Below are positions 1 to 5,975 of a stretch of DNA of 7,848 bases, piece by piece. Position 1 is the first letter of the stretch, and every line of letters begins with the position of its first letter. The DNA is taken from assembly GCA_958427375.1 (NCBI GenBank), contig CAUABY010000094.1, positions 1 to 7,848 on the forward strand, written 5' to 3'. This stretch comes from an uncultured Eubacteriales bacterium (GTDB lineage Bacteria > Bacillota > Clostridia > Oscillospirales > Oscillospiraceae). The translations under genes and the position numbers were made by a program. The notes beneath the pieces are model-generated. The model was not told where the DNA came from and searched no databases. It saw only the letters and a list, made by a program, of their open reading frames with translations.

Positions 1-315
1 CAGCTGCACGAAGAGCTTTGCGCCGGTCTTATGGAACTCAACCATGTAGTCCTTGAGATCACGGAACATCTTGTCGTTCTGATAGAGCCAGCGGCCGCCG
101 ATAGCGTCCTTGATGCACTGCATGCCGGGCAGGATAAGGCCGACGCCGTCCTGTGCGCGGTTGAGCAGGAAGTAGGCCGCCTCCTTGTCAAAGTGGCAGG
201 GCTCCATCCAGCCGAAGAGCGAGGTGCCGCCCATGGAGCACTGGACAATGCGGTTTTTAATCTCCACATTGCCTATCTTCCACGGGGTAAATAGGGCATT
301 GTATTTTTCGTTCAT
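1..315 (-). CDS. OYE-family NADH:flavin oxidoreductase, N-terminal part (cut by window edge)
   Basis: The first 105 residues are visible; the gene continues past the left edge. The start is the ATG at 315-313, preceded by AGAGAGGA (325-332) at a 9-nt spacing. The N-terminus has the classic opening of the old yellow enzyme TIM barrel: LFTPWKIGNVEIKNRIV (residues 8-24), then a block ending DGVGLILPGM and the strand HKTGAKLFVQL at 95-105. Family members bind FMN and reduce activated C=C bonds (enoates, dienoyl-CoA, bile-acid intermediates) with NAD(P)H. Whether this is a short single-domain enzyme (about 350 aa) or the long type with extra FeS and FAD/NAD domains (about 650 aa) cannot be seen, and the catalytic His/Tyr region lies outside. 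It follows tetR by 32 nt, so the two are probably co-transcribed. An enoate or enoyl-CoA reductase next to a 2-hydroxyacyl-CoA dehydratase-type operon would fit a reductive acid pathway, but that is inference. Confidence 0.88.
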   Translation of the reverse strand, partial: MNEKYNALFTPWKIGNVEIKNRIVQCSMGGTSLFGWMEPCHFDKEAAYFLLNRAQDGVGLILPGMQCIKDAIGGRWLYQNDKMFRDLKDYMVEFHKTGAKLFVQL

Positions 316-347
316 TAAATAATTTCCTCTCTTATTCTTGATTTCTT

Positions 348-977
348 TTATACAGCCGCAAATGCCTGCGTGAACATGCGGCACATCTGCATGAGCCGCG
401 CGTGTACGTCAATCTCGTTGATACTCGGCACACCCAGCGTCAGCCGCTGCATGAGGCCAAGTATAGAGTCGTAAGCATTATAATATAGCTGCTTTACATC
501 CACATTCGGATTTACTGTCCCGTCGGCAAGGCCGTGCTCCACAGCGTTGGAAAGCGGCCCCGCATGCGCCTCAAAGCGCTCCGGCGGGCGGTTGAACACC
601 TTGTTGCTTTTGCCCACACTGTTCAAAACCAGCTCCGCGTCGAGCGTGAAACGGACACCCTTCGGGTCAATTAAGAGGATATTGGCGTAGCTTTGCAAAA
701 TAAGCTCAATTTGCTCAATGCCGGTCATAGCATCGCCAGAATGCTCCACCATTTGGCTTGCAATATAGTCCTTGGCGCGCGCCCAATAGCACAAAGCGGC
801 GGCAATGACTATATCACTTTTCGTCGGGAAGTAGCGGTACACCGAACGCTCGGTAAGTCCCGCGGCCTTGGCTATGTCCGATACGCGGGTATTTTCTATG
901 CCGCGCTCGACAAAGCACTCAACCGCCTTTTCAGTTACAAGCTGAATATTGCGCTCTTTGAGCTCTTCAAGTGACAC
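348..977 (-). CDS. TetR/AcrR-family transcriptional regulator
   Basis: This is a 209-residue protein if translation begins at the GTG at 977-975, which has a strong AGGAAGGAAGAG ribosome site 5 nt upstream. A longer reading from a TTG at 1007 adds ten residues but has no good ribosome site. The N-terminal helix-turn-helix is typical TetR: RVSDIAKAAGLTERSVYRYF at residues 31-50, followed by PTKSDIVIAAA. The remainder (about 60-209) is a helical ligand-binding and dimerisation domain with no specific family signature that I recognise, so the effector is unknown. Such proteins usually repress neighbouring genes and release DNA on binding a small molecule. A palindrome at 1015-1037, just upstream of the start, is a candidate autoregulatory operator. 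The gene precedes the OYE-type reductase by 32 nt and lies downstream of the dehydratase-type operon, either of which could be its target. Confidence 0.92.
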   Translation of the reverse strand: MSLEELKERNIQLVTEKAVECFVERGIENTRVSDIAKAAGLTERSVYRYFPTKSDIVIAAALCYWARAKDYIASQMVEHSGDAMTGIEQIELILQSYANILLIDPKGVRFTLDAELVLNSVGKSNKVFNRPPERFEAHAGPLSNAVEHGLADGTVNPNVDVKQLYYNAYDSILGLMQRLTLGVPSINEIDVHARLMQMCRMFTQAFAAV

Positions 978-982
978 ACTTT

Positions 983-994
983 CTCTTCCTTCCT
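983..994 (-). promoter_or_regulatory. Ribosome binding site deciding the tetR start
   Basis: On the minus strand this reads AGGAAGGAAGAG, ending 5 nt before the GTG codon at 977-975. It favours the GTG over the upstream TTG at 1007, which is preceded only by a weak GAG. Confidence 0.7.
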
Positions 995-1014
995 GAACCG
1001 GCGACAAAATCTCA

Positions 1015-1037
1015 AAATGTCATAACAGCTGACATTT
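1015..1037. promoter_or_regulatory. Candidate TetR operator: 8-bp perfect inverted repeat
   Basis: AAATGTCA and TGACATTT form a perfect inverted repeat separated by 7 bp (taacagc). It lies 38-60 bp upstream of the tetR GTG start. Size, symmetry and position fit an autoregulatory TetR-family site. A second palindrome, AGCTGA-CATT-TCAGCT (1027-1042), overlaps it. No convincing -10/-35 pair could be assigned here, so the relation to a promoter is not established. Confidence 0.5.
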
Positions 1038-1103
1038 CAGCTTTGCTTAAACAGGGACGGGGGATTCTCCGTCCCTGTAAAAATTGAGACAGCTTTCGCT
1101 TAA
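1038..1103. repeat. Palindromic element between near-identical direct repeats
   Basis: CAGCTTTGCTTAA (1038-1050) and CAGCTTTCGCTTAA (1090-1103) differ by one inserted base and flank a 39-bp segment containing a perfect 10-bp inverted repeat. The second copy overlaps the end of the ACS-like gene, including its stop codon. The layout resembles a small palindromic element with a duplicated flank, but a local duplication by slippage is equally possible. Confidence 0.45.
1051..1078 (-). terminator. Hairpin, probable terminator of the dehydratase-type operon
   Basis: ACAGGGACGG (1051-1060) pairs perfectly with CCGTCCCTGT (1069-1078) around an 8-nt loop. It sits 22 nt downstream of the ACS-like stop codon and ahead of tetR. 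Reading on the minus strand, the stem is followed by TTTAAGC, so the U-tract is short. That makes it a moderate rather than strong Rho-independent terminator, with some read-through into tetR possible. It could instead be a dispersed palindromic repeat (see the overlapping repeat entry). Confidence 0.5.
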
Positions 1104-1828
1104 TGCTTATCTGCGCCCTTTGCGCCGACACCGAAGTGCAGCTCCTTCATGCCGTCAACCTCGTCACATACGTCCTTGAGCGCGCAGACGGAGCAGTCCG
1201 TCGGCAGACCTTCAAGAATATGGGTGAGGGTGCCGGTTATGTCGCTTGCTTTCTTCGCCATGTCTTTGAGCTTTGCGAAGTCAAAGGCAGGGTCGGTGAT
1301 AAAAATGACGGTCGCGGAGATAACATTTACGTCCTTCTTATATTCGGAGATATAGTTCATGCCGACGTTTCTGAAGCTTATCCCCCGCTTGAGCGCCGTC
1401 TTGCTGACACGAATCTGCTCGCGGAAAGATTCGGGCGACATGCGCACCATGTACCCCTCAGGATAGACATGGTACTTTGAAAACTCAATGTCTTTCAGCG
1501 TGCGGTAGACCTTCTCGTCATCGTCGTCAATAACGCCGATGCGCAAAAGGACTATACGGGCAAAGTCACAGTCGCCTTTTATCTCGGAAAGGTCGCGGCC
1601 AAAGAGCATGACCTTGTCCTCGCTGACAAGCTCCTGATTTGAGGTGAAGAGGACGAAATTTGCCGATCCCCTGCCCTGCGCGCCGAGCTCATACGCCGCG
1701 TCTTTTTGCAGAACAAGCTCACTCTGGCCGAGATCCTTCCATTTCAAGCCCTCGTCATATGCCCACTCCTTTGCCGTGCCGGTGAGCATATCCTTAGTTT
1801 CGTTTATAAGATGGTTATATAGCTCCAT
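1100..1828 (-). CDS. Stand-alone acetyl-CoA synthase (AcsB/CdhC)-like domain protein
   Basis: This 242-residue protein is recognisable by its order of motifs as a relative of the middle domain of acetyl-CoA synthase (ACS beta). VMLFGRDLSEI (73-83) matches the ACS 'ELIGPDIDEM'-type segment. Residues 119-158 (VYPEGYMVRMS, then the SKTALKRGISFRNVG stretch) match the 'HxGQRDxxWIRISKxAVxKGFxLxHIG' region, and 168-178 match its 'DKVQVxIYT' strand. After it comes DCSVCALKDVC (211-221), a CX2CX5C motif where ACS begins its A-cluster cysteines (spaced CX2CX8C there). The chain then ends, so the later A-cluster cysteines, including the GCxC-type pair that binds the second nickel, are absent. Full acetyl-CoA synthesis is therefore unlikely; a smaller Fe-S or metal site, or a docking role, is more plausible. 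The start codon has no clear ribosome site and lies 3 nt after the small membrane-protein gene, implying translational coupling. It is the last gene of an operon that begins with a CooC-type ATPase, the usual partner of ACS/CODH. The homology is from memory of the family, not an alignment search. Confidence 0.75.
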   Translation of the reverse strand: MELYNHLINETKDMLTGTAKEWAYDEGLKWKDLGQSELVLQKDAAYELGAQGRGSANFVLFTSNQELVSEDKVMLFGRDLSEIKGDCDFARIVLLRIGVIDDDDEKVYRTLKDIEFSKYHVYPEGYMVRMSPESFREQIRVSKTALKRGISFRNVGMNYISEYKKDVNVISATVIFITDPAFDFAKLKDMAKKASDITGTLTHILEGLPTDCSVCALKDVCDEVDGMKELHFGVGAKGADKH

Positions 1829-1831
1829 ATT

Positions 1832-1990
1832 TTAGAATACGATATCAACCTTCTTGCGGTCAAACATTGTGTTGACCTGCTTGTACAGCCAGCCGAGCAG
1901 CTTCTGGTCGAGGTTCCAGAAGTACACGACGAACAAAACCGCAACGACAGAGACAAGCACTTTAAGCAGTTTCTTCAAGAATTTACACAT
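1832..1990 (-). CDS. Small single-helix membrane protein (52 aa)
   Basis: This short frame starts at the ATG at 1990-1988 and stops at TAA (1834-1832). The sequence opens MCKFLKKLLK, a lysine-rich stretch with a cysteine at position 2. A hydrophobic run follows at about residues 11-24 (VLVSVVAVLFVVYF), long enough for one membrane helix, then an amphipathic tail (WNLDQKLLGWLYKQVNTMF) ending in RKK. An AAGGAG ribosome site lies about 12 nt upstream, somewhat far. It fills the gap between the activator gene and the ACS-like gene and stops 3 nt before the latter's start, which argues for a real, coupled gene. I do not recognise the family. Anchoring one of the soluble metalloproteins at the membrane is a guess from position and topology. 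No lipobox is seen, so the cysteine is not an obvious lipidation site. Confidence 0.7.
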   Translation of the reverse strand: MCKFLKKLLKVLVSVVAVLFVVYFWNLDQKLLGWLYKQVNTMFDRKKVDIVF

Positions 1991-2018
1991 ATGATCGTTG
2001 TGCTCCTTTCATAGTATG

Positions 2019-2045
2019 GACGGGGCGGCGGTATGCCGCCCTGTC
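2019..2045 (-). other. Intergenic hairpin between activator and small membrane-protein genes
   Basis: GGGCGGC (2023-2029) and GCCGCCC (2035-2041) form a perfect 7-bp GC stem with a 5-nt loop, extended by three more pairs after one mismatch. It lies 17 nt downstream of the activator stop codon. No U-tract follows on the minus strand, so it does not look like a terminator. An mRNA-stability or processing hairpin that sets unequal expression of upstream and downstream genes is a possible role. Confidence 0.5.
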
Positions 2046-2062
2046 ACATTTGCGGTTACAAA

Positions 2063-2857
2063 TTATTTCTTTGCAAGACCCTTCTGGCGTGCGTACTCAG
2101 CAGCGCCCAGTGCGCCCATGAGCTGCGGGTCAGTGTCGAGGTTGACGACCTTGAGCTTGAGAACGTGCTCAATGGCTTCCTTCAGACCGTCGTTCTTTGC
2201 GCAACCGCCGGTCAGGGTGATGGAGTCGGTGGCGCCGGCCTTCTTGGCCATGACAAAGCAGCGCTTTGCAACTGCCATCTCGATGCCAGCCGCAATCTCA
2301 TCGGTGGGCTTGCCCTCGCCGACGAGGGTGATAACCTCAGACTCAGCGAAAACGGTGCACTGTGCGGTTATGGGGATGACGTTCTTTGCGCTCAGGGAGA
2401 GCTTGGAGAAGTCGGACAGAGACAGCTCGAAGGAGCGGGCCATTGCCTCAAAGAAGCGGCCGGTACCTGCGGCACACTTGTCGTTCATGGCGAAGTTTTT
2501 GACAGTGCCGTCAGTGTCGATGCTGATGCCCTTAACGTCCTGGCCGCCGATATCGATGATGGCCTTGACATTGGGATTGGTGACGTGAACGCCCATAGCG
2601 TGGCAGGAGATTTCGGAGATGTTCTCATCTGCGAAAGGAACCTTGTTACGGCCATAGCCGGTACCGATGAGGTACGCAAGATCCTTGGAGCTTGCAAGAC
2701 CCGCGGCCTTGCAGACGTTCTCCATTGCCGCGATTGCGCTCTGCTCGGAGTTGATTTTGCTCTTGATGGTGGTATCGGCAACTATTTTGCCGTTCTCGTC
2801 GAGAATAACTGCCTTAGTGTAGGTGGAACCAACGTCGCAGCCGCCAAAATATTTCAT
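2063..2857 (-). CDS. hgdC-like: HgdC-type 2-hydroxyacyl-CoA dehydratase activator (BadF/BadG/BcrA/BcrD/HgdC ATPase)
   Basis: This 264-residue protein is the normal size for HgdC-type activators (about 260). It has the ASKHA ATPase fold signatures in order: CDVGSTYTKAV (7-17, phosphate loop 1), IGTGYGR (64-70), IDIGGQDVKGI (101-111, phosphate loop 2) and TGGCAKNDGL (216-225, adenosine loop). The two cysteines that hold a single [4Fe-4S] cluster across the homodimer are present: C128 in NDKCAAGTGRF and C167 in AQCTVFAESE. In the family, ATP hydrolysis drives a conformational stroke that sends one very low-potential electron to the HgdA/HgdB-type partner. Those partners are encoded directly upstream, with a 112-nt gap. 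The start ATG follows GGAGG at a 7-nt spacing. The electron donor (ferredoxin or flavodoxin) is not encoded in the window. Confidence 0.95.
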   Translation of the reverse strand: MKYFGGCDVGSTYTKAVILDENGKIVADTTIKSKINSEQSAIAAMENVCKAAGLASSKDLAYLIGTGYGRNKVPFADENISEISCHAMGVHVTNPNVKAIIDIGGQDVKGISIDTDGTVKNFAMNDKCAAGTGRFFEAMARSFELSLSDFSKLSLSAKNVIPITAQCTVFAESEVITLVGEGKPTDEIAAGIEMAVAKRCFVMAKKAGATDSITLTGGCAKNDGLKEAIEHVLKLKVVNLDTDPQLMGALGAAEYARQKGLAKK

Positions 2858-2969
2858 TATTATGCCTCCATTAATTATTATTTTTATATGCCCCCGCCAA
2901 CATGCGGCAGGCTAAAGCACAGTAGGATATAATAGACTTTTTCCGTGTATGAAAAATTGCCGTGGTGGA
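2858..2969 (-). other. 112-nt gap inside the operon with a weak hairpin
   Basis: This is the largest spacer between the operon genes. A small hairpin, CCGC (2894-2897) with GCGG (2904-2907), can be extended by three pairs across an internal loop. AT-rich sequence leading to the activator's GGAGG site follows it. No U-tract and no convincing internal promoter are seen. Confidence 0.35.
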
Positions 2970-4763
2970 TTACATGCAGACTTCGTCTTCAAACTCAAGG
3001 AGGGATGCGTCAACAGGCTCCGCGCGCTTGACAGTGCGCATATAGTCGCTGACCTTGTCGCGCATGGTGCGGCGGGAAACGGTACGCGGGTCCATAAGGT
3101 CATGCTCAACCCAGATGAGGTCATAGCCGCGAGCACGGCCCTGCTCATCAAGGACACCCTGAACGGTGGCCATGTTCTTGCAGGCAACGTTCTGGTACAT
3201 GATTATCATGGGTGCGTTCCAATCCTCACACTGCTTCCACAGCTCGTCGACAACGTTCTGGTAACCGCCGTTGGTATGACGACGCATAACCATACGCTCG
3301 TACAGGCGGGCGAGGTCGCGCAGGGCTTCTTCCTTATCCTCGGTCTCAAGGTGCTTGGTGAAGTTGAGGGATTCCATCTCAACCAGGACATTGATGCCCC
3401 AGCAGTTGGCAAGCCAGTTGGAGAAGTTTGCATAGTAGTGAGCCGGGCAGGACCAAACGATTGCGCGGTAAAGCATCTTGCCGCGCCATGCCTCTTCCTT
3501 GTTCTCATAGGCCTTGAGCAGGATCTTGTTGACCTTCTCAGCGGTCTTGATAACACGCGGGTCGGCGCCGCCGTCCATCTCATAGCACCACTTGCGGAAC
3601 AGCTCATAGCAGGGGCCGAGGAGCTGCGGGTACGCGCTCTTGTTGACTTCCCACTTCTGAAGCTCGTAATCGGTCTCAAGGTTGAAGCGCTTAATCTGCT
3701 CGAAGTAAGCGTCCCAATTCCACTTGGCACCGGTGGTGTCCTCGATGAACTTTATGCACGCGCGGATATCCTCGGCGCCCATCTGCACGGTCTCCTCGTC
3801 GAGATAACGGACGGGGAAGCAGAGGTGGAACACGGGGGTATCGGGGAAGCGGCGGGAGTAGTAAGAGGATGCCATGGTGGAGCCGTCGCAGGGCATGGAG
3901 GAGGAGAGGAAGCAGCTGCCCATGTGAGGCAGTGCGTCAATAACCAGTGCGCCGCACTCAGACGACGGCACGGGGCAGGTGTCGGAGGGCAGACCGTAAG
4001 ACTCGACAGCGTCAATATACGGTACGCAGGTGAGCTGGTCGATTTCGGAGACGAGGAACACGCCCAGCAGCTGGTGCGGGAAGCCGTACAGGTCGGGGAA
4101 GCCGCCCATAATCTGACCCATGGTCATCTCATCGAACAAAACGGTAATCTGGTTGAGAGACTCGCTGTTGCCGTTCTTCTTATCGGCCTTGGCGGTGAGA
4201 ACGAGGTTCTCAGCGACATAGCGGAACACATCATAGATGAGCAGGTGGCTCATGCGCAGGTTCGAGCCGCGCATACCCATAATGTTCTTGTCCATGAAGC
4301 CGTGGCAGCAGAAGTAGGATACCATCCAGCGGTACCAGAAGAGGTTGTTGACTGCCGGAACAAGGTCCTTGGAGAAGGTTGCCAGAAGCATGCCCCACAT
4401 ACGCGCCCACTCATAGAAGTCATAGGCGGTGTCCTTGATGCCGCGCCACTCGCGGCGGACGGTGGCCATGCAGCCCTTGCGGTAGAGGCGGCCGAGGCTG
4501 CGCTCACCGTTGAGGATAACGTCCTTTTTATTGGCGGCGTCGAGGCTCATAAAGGCGTTATACTCGTCCTTTATGCGCTCGCCGTCAGCCTTGAGGGTAT
4601 CAACCCAGCTCTGGCCGAAAGCTTTCCAGTCGGTCTCTTTGAGCATATCCCAGAAGATACCGCCGACTTCTTTTAAGTTTTCGCCCTGAGCCTTCCAGTT
4701 AAACTCATCCTTGCAGCGGAAGAATTTGGGGTTGGGGTACTGTATTTTTTTCTTCTTAGCCAT
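2970..4763 (-). CDS. HgdA/BcrB-like 2-hydroxyacyl-CoA dehydratase-family subunit, long cysteine-rich form
   Basis: This 597-residue protein is longer than usual for the family (about 380-480). The HGD-D fold is seen in the C-terminal two thirds: DTCPVPSSECGALVIDALPH (261-280), SSSMPCDGSTMAS (287-299), FHLCFPVRY (312-320), then a helix with the usual 'TGxxWxxDxYFExIKRFN' pattern (344-361). A second Rossmann-like half follows: IVWSCPAHYYANFSNWLANCWG (435-456), MIIMYQNVACKNM (519-531) and EHDLMDPRTVSRRTMRDKV (553-571). Likely Fe-S ligands are C263 or C270, C292 and C528, by position. About 200 N-terminal residues, starting with a lysine cluster (MAKKKKI) and containing an aromatic-rich stretch (115-153) and a CC pair (152-153), are extra to the core. 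Eighteen cysteines in all is high. The start ATG overlaps the TAA of the upstream partner by one base (TAATG) and has GAGGAGGG 9 nt upstream, so the two subunits are translationally coupled. Family membership is firm; whether it dehydrates 2-hydroxyacyl-CoA, reduces an aromatic or acyl-CoA, or does something else is not readable. Confidence 0.85.
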   Translation of the reverse strand: MAKKKKIQYPNPKFFRCKDEFNWKAQGENLKEVGGIFWDMLKETDWKAFGQSWVDTLKADGERIKDEYNAFMSLDAANKKDVILNGERSLGRLYRKGCMATVRREWRGIKDTAYDFYEWARMWGMLLATFSKDLVPAVNNLFWYRWMVSYFCCHGFMDKNIMGMRGSNLRMSHLLIYDVFRYVAENLVLTAKADKKNGNSESLNQITVLFDEMTMGQIMGGFPDLYGFPHQLLGVFLVSEIDQLTCVPYIDAVESYGLPSDTCPVPSSECGALVIDALPHMGSCFLSSSMPCDGSTMASSYYSRRFPDTPVFHLCFPVRYLDEETVQMGAEDIRACIKFIEDTTGAKWNWDAYFEQIKRFNLETDYELQKWEVNKSAYPQLLGPCYELFRKWCYEMDGGADPRVIKTAEKVNKILLKAYENKEEAWRGKMLYRAIVWSCPAHYYANFSNWLANCWGINVLVEMESLNFTKHLETEDKEEALRDLARLYERMVMRRHTNGGYQNVVDELWKQCEDWNAPMIIMYQNVACKNMATVQGVLDEQGRARGYDLIWVEHDLMDPRTVSRRTMRDKVSDYMRTVKRAEPVDASLLEFEDEVCM

Positions 4764-5959
4764 TACTGTTTGCCCTCCTCTTTGTGGATGCGCTTGATTT
4801 CAAGCGACTCGACGAAAGCCTGAACGCGGGTGCGCAGCTGGCCGGAGTTGCCGTTGTTATAGAGTCTGTCGATGGACAGCACAGGCCAGCCGTACTCGTC
4901 GTTGAGAATGTGGCTGGCGAGGGCGCGCTCGAAGCCCCAGTAGTCGCAGTACTTCATCTGCTCATAGATTATGCCCTCTGCCTTGAACTCGCGGGCCAGT
5001 CTGTCAGCGGTCACGCGGCGCTGCAAGACCTTTTCATCGGATATGTAGCGGGCGCACTCGGAAGTCTCCATGACATGCAGGCATATCTGGCGGAGCGCGT
5101 CCTCATCGTCCTTAAGCTCAATGACCTCACGACCCGGCGTGGAGCCGAAGCAGTAACGGTCAGACACGACCAGAGCGCCGCAGCTCTCGATGAGCCTGGT
5201 GAGGCTGGGGTCATCAATCTCGGAGCCGACGATGGAAACACGGGCGCGGAAAGCCGGCTTCTTATCGGGCTTGCGGGTTTTCAGCTCTTCCAGAGTCTCA
5301 CGCAGATACGGAAGAATGAGAGCCTTGGGGCAGACATAGGTGACAAGGTCTATCACGTGGAACTCATAGCCGGTGATGACGGGGTTATCTGCCTTGCGCA
5401 TCTCGCTGATTTCGGTCATGATGCGGCAGACCTCGTTGTGCTCCTCAACGGCCTTGCGGATAGCGGCGTCGGAGGTGTCAACGCCGAAGTTCTCAGTAAG
5501 TCTGTCCAGAACGCGCTTGCGCATCTGGGTGACATAGGAATCGAGTGTATAGTCGGTGATTTTGTAAGGAATGTCGCAGTGAGTTACAAAGAAATTGGGC
5601 TTATCGTTAATCTGGAGGATGTCAAAGTGCTCCATTGCGCGGTTCATCATGGAGCAGGCGTCAACACCTATCATCGCGTCGAGGAACTGATAGCCGCCCT
5701 CAATGCCGCGTTCCACAAGCGCTCTTGCAAACTCGCAGCTGTAGTTGGACATATAGTATGTCGCAATGTCGATGGAGCCGGTATTTGGAGCGCGCAGACG
5801 GGTGGAGAAACATTTGTCCACGTTCAAAAGAACTTCCGGAACGTGGTAGCAGGTGTAGCCAAGGCAGATGCCGCCATCAGCCTGGGCCTGTTTCACCAAC
5901 TCGTTGTTGGCGTTCTCAAGTAGGCTCTCAAAGTAGATCAGATGCTTAAGATCTTTCAA
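4763..5959 (-). CDS. HgdB/BcrC-like 2-hydroxyacyl-CoA dehydratase-family subunit
   Basis: This 398-residue protein matches the size of HgdB/BcrC-type subunits (about 380). Family landmarks in order are ICLGYTCYHVPEVLL (31-45, first cluster cysteine C37), SNYSCEFARA (71-80, C75), GYQFLDAMIGVDACSMMNRAMEHF (89-112), the strand-turn VSIVGSEIDDPSLTRLIE (241-258) with CGALVVSDRYCFGS (260-273), and EGIIYEQMKYCDYWGFERAL (328-347, C338). The C-terminal GQLRTRVQAFVE (373-384) is near universal in the family. Translation begins at TTG: an in-frame stop lies only two codons upstream, and AAGAGGTG stands 6 nt before the TTG. In the family this subunit and its partner hold [4Fe-4S] or double-cubane clusters that take electrons from the HgdC-type activator and perform radical chemistry on an acyl-CoA. 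The gene follows the CooC-type ATPase by 16 nt and overlaps the larger subunit by one base. The substrate is unknown. Confidence 0.92.
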   Translation of the reverse strand: MKDLKHLIYFESLLENANNELVKQAQADGGICLGYTCYHVPEVLLNVDKCFSTRLRAPNTGSIDIATYYMSNYSCEFARALVERGIEGGYQFLDAMIGVDACSMMNRAMEHFDILQINDKPNFFVTHCDIPYKITDYTLDSYVTQMRKRVLDRLTENFGVDTSDAAIRKAVEEHNEVCRIMTEISEMRKADNPVITGYEFHVIDLVTYVCPKALILPYLRETLEELKTRKPDKKPAFRARVSIVGSEIDDPSLTRLIESCGALVVSDRYCFGSTPGREVIELKDDEDALRQICLHVMETSECARYISDEKVLQRRVTADRLAREFKAEGIIYEQMKYCDYWGFERALASHILNDEYGWPVLSIDRLYNNGNSGQLRTRVQAFVESLEIKRIHKEEGKQ

Positions 5960-5965
5960 ATGTTA

Positions 5966-5973
5966 CACCTCTT
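5966..5973 (-). promoter_or_regulatory. Ribosome binding site for the TTG-started HgdB-like gene
   Basis: The minus strand reads AAGAGGTG, 6 nt before the TTG start at 5959-5957. With an in-frame TAA at 5965-5963, no other upstream start is possible. Confidence 0.7.
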
Positions 5974-5975
5974 CT

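Noticed and set aside
31..294. 87-aa plus-strand frame at the left end
   Set aside because: It is antisense to the OYE-type gene, whose N-terminal motifs are unmistakable.
978..1007. Longer TetR start at TTG 1007
   Set aside because: Only a weak GAG precedes it, while the GTG at 977 has a strong AGGAAGGAAGAG at a proper distance and gives a more usual TetR N-terminus.
1100..1828. Functional acetyl-CoA synthase
   Set aside because: The protein ends before the later A-cluster cysteines, and no CODH, corrinoid protein or methyltransferase gene is in the window.
2033..2932. Plus-strand open frames (299 and 196 aa) opposite the activator gene
   Set aside because: The minus-strand frame carries all the ATPase and cysteine motifs of HgdC; the plus frames have none.
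2949..4676. Very long plus-strand open frame (575 aa) opposite the HgdA-like gene
   Set aside because: It is antisense to a gene with clear family motifs. Its protein is low in recognisable features and rich in Val, Ala, Leu, Gly and His, as expected from reading GC-biased codons backwards. No ribosome site supports it.
4784..5923. Plus-strand open frame (379 aa) opposite the HgdB-like gene
   Set aside because: It mirrors the codon bias of the real minus-strand gene, has no domain pattern, and lies almost wholly inside that gene.
2063..5959. Naming the enzyme 2-hydroxyglutaryl-CoA dehydratase or benzoyl-CoA reductase
   Set aside because: Family membership is clear, but the long HgdA-like subunit and the CooC/ACS-like partners are atypical. 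No substrate-specific residue can be read with confidence.
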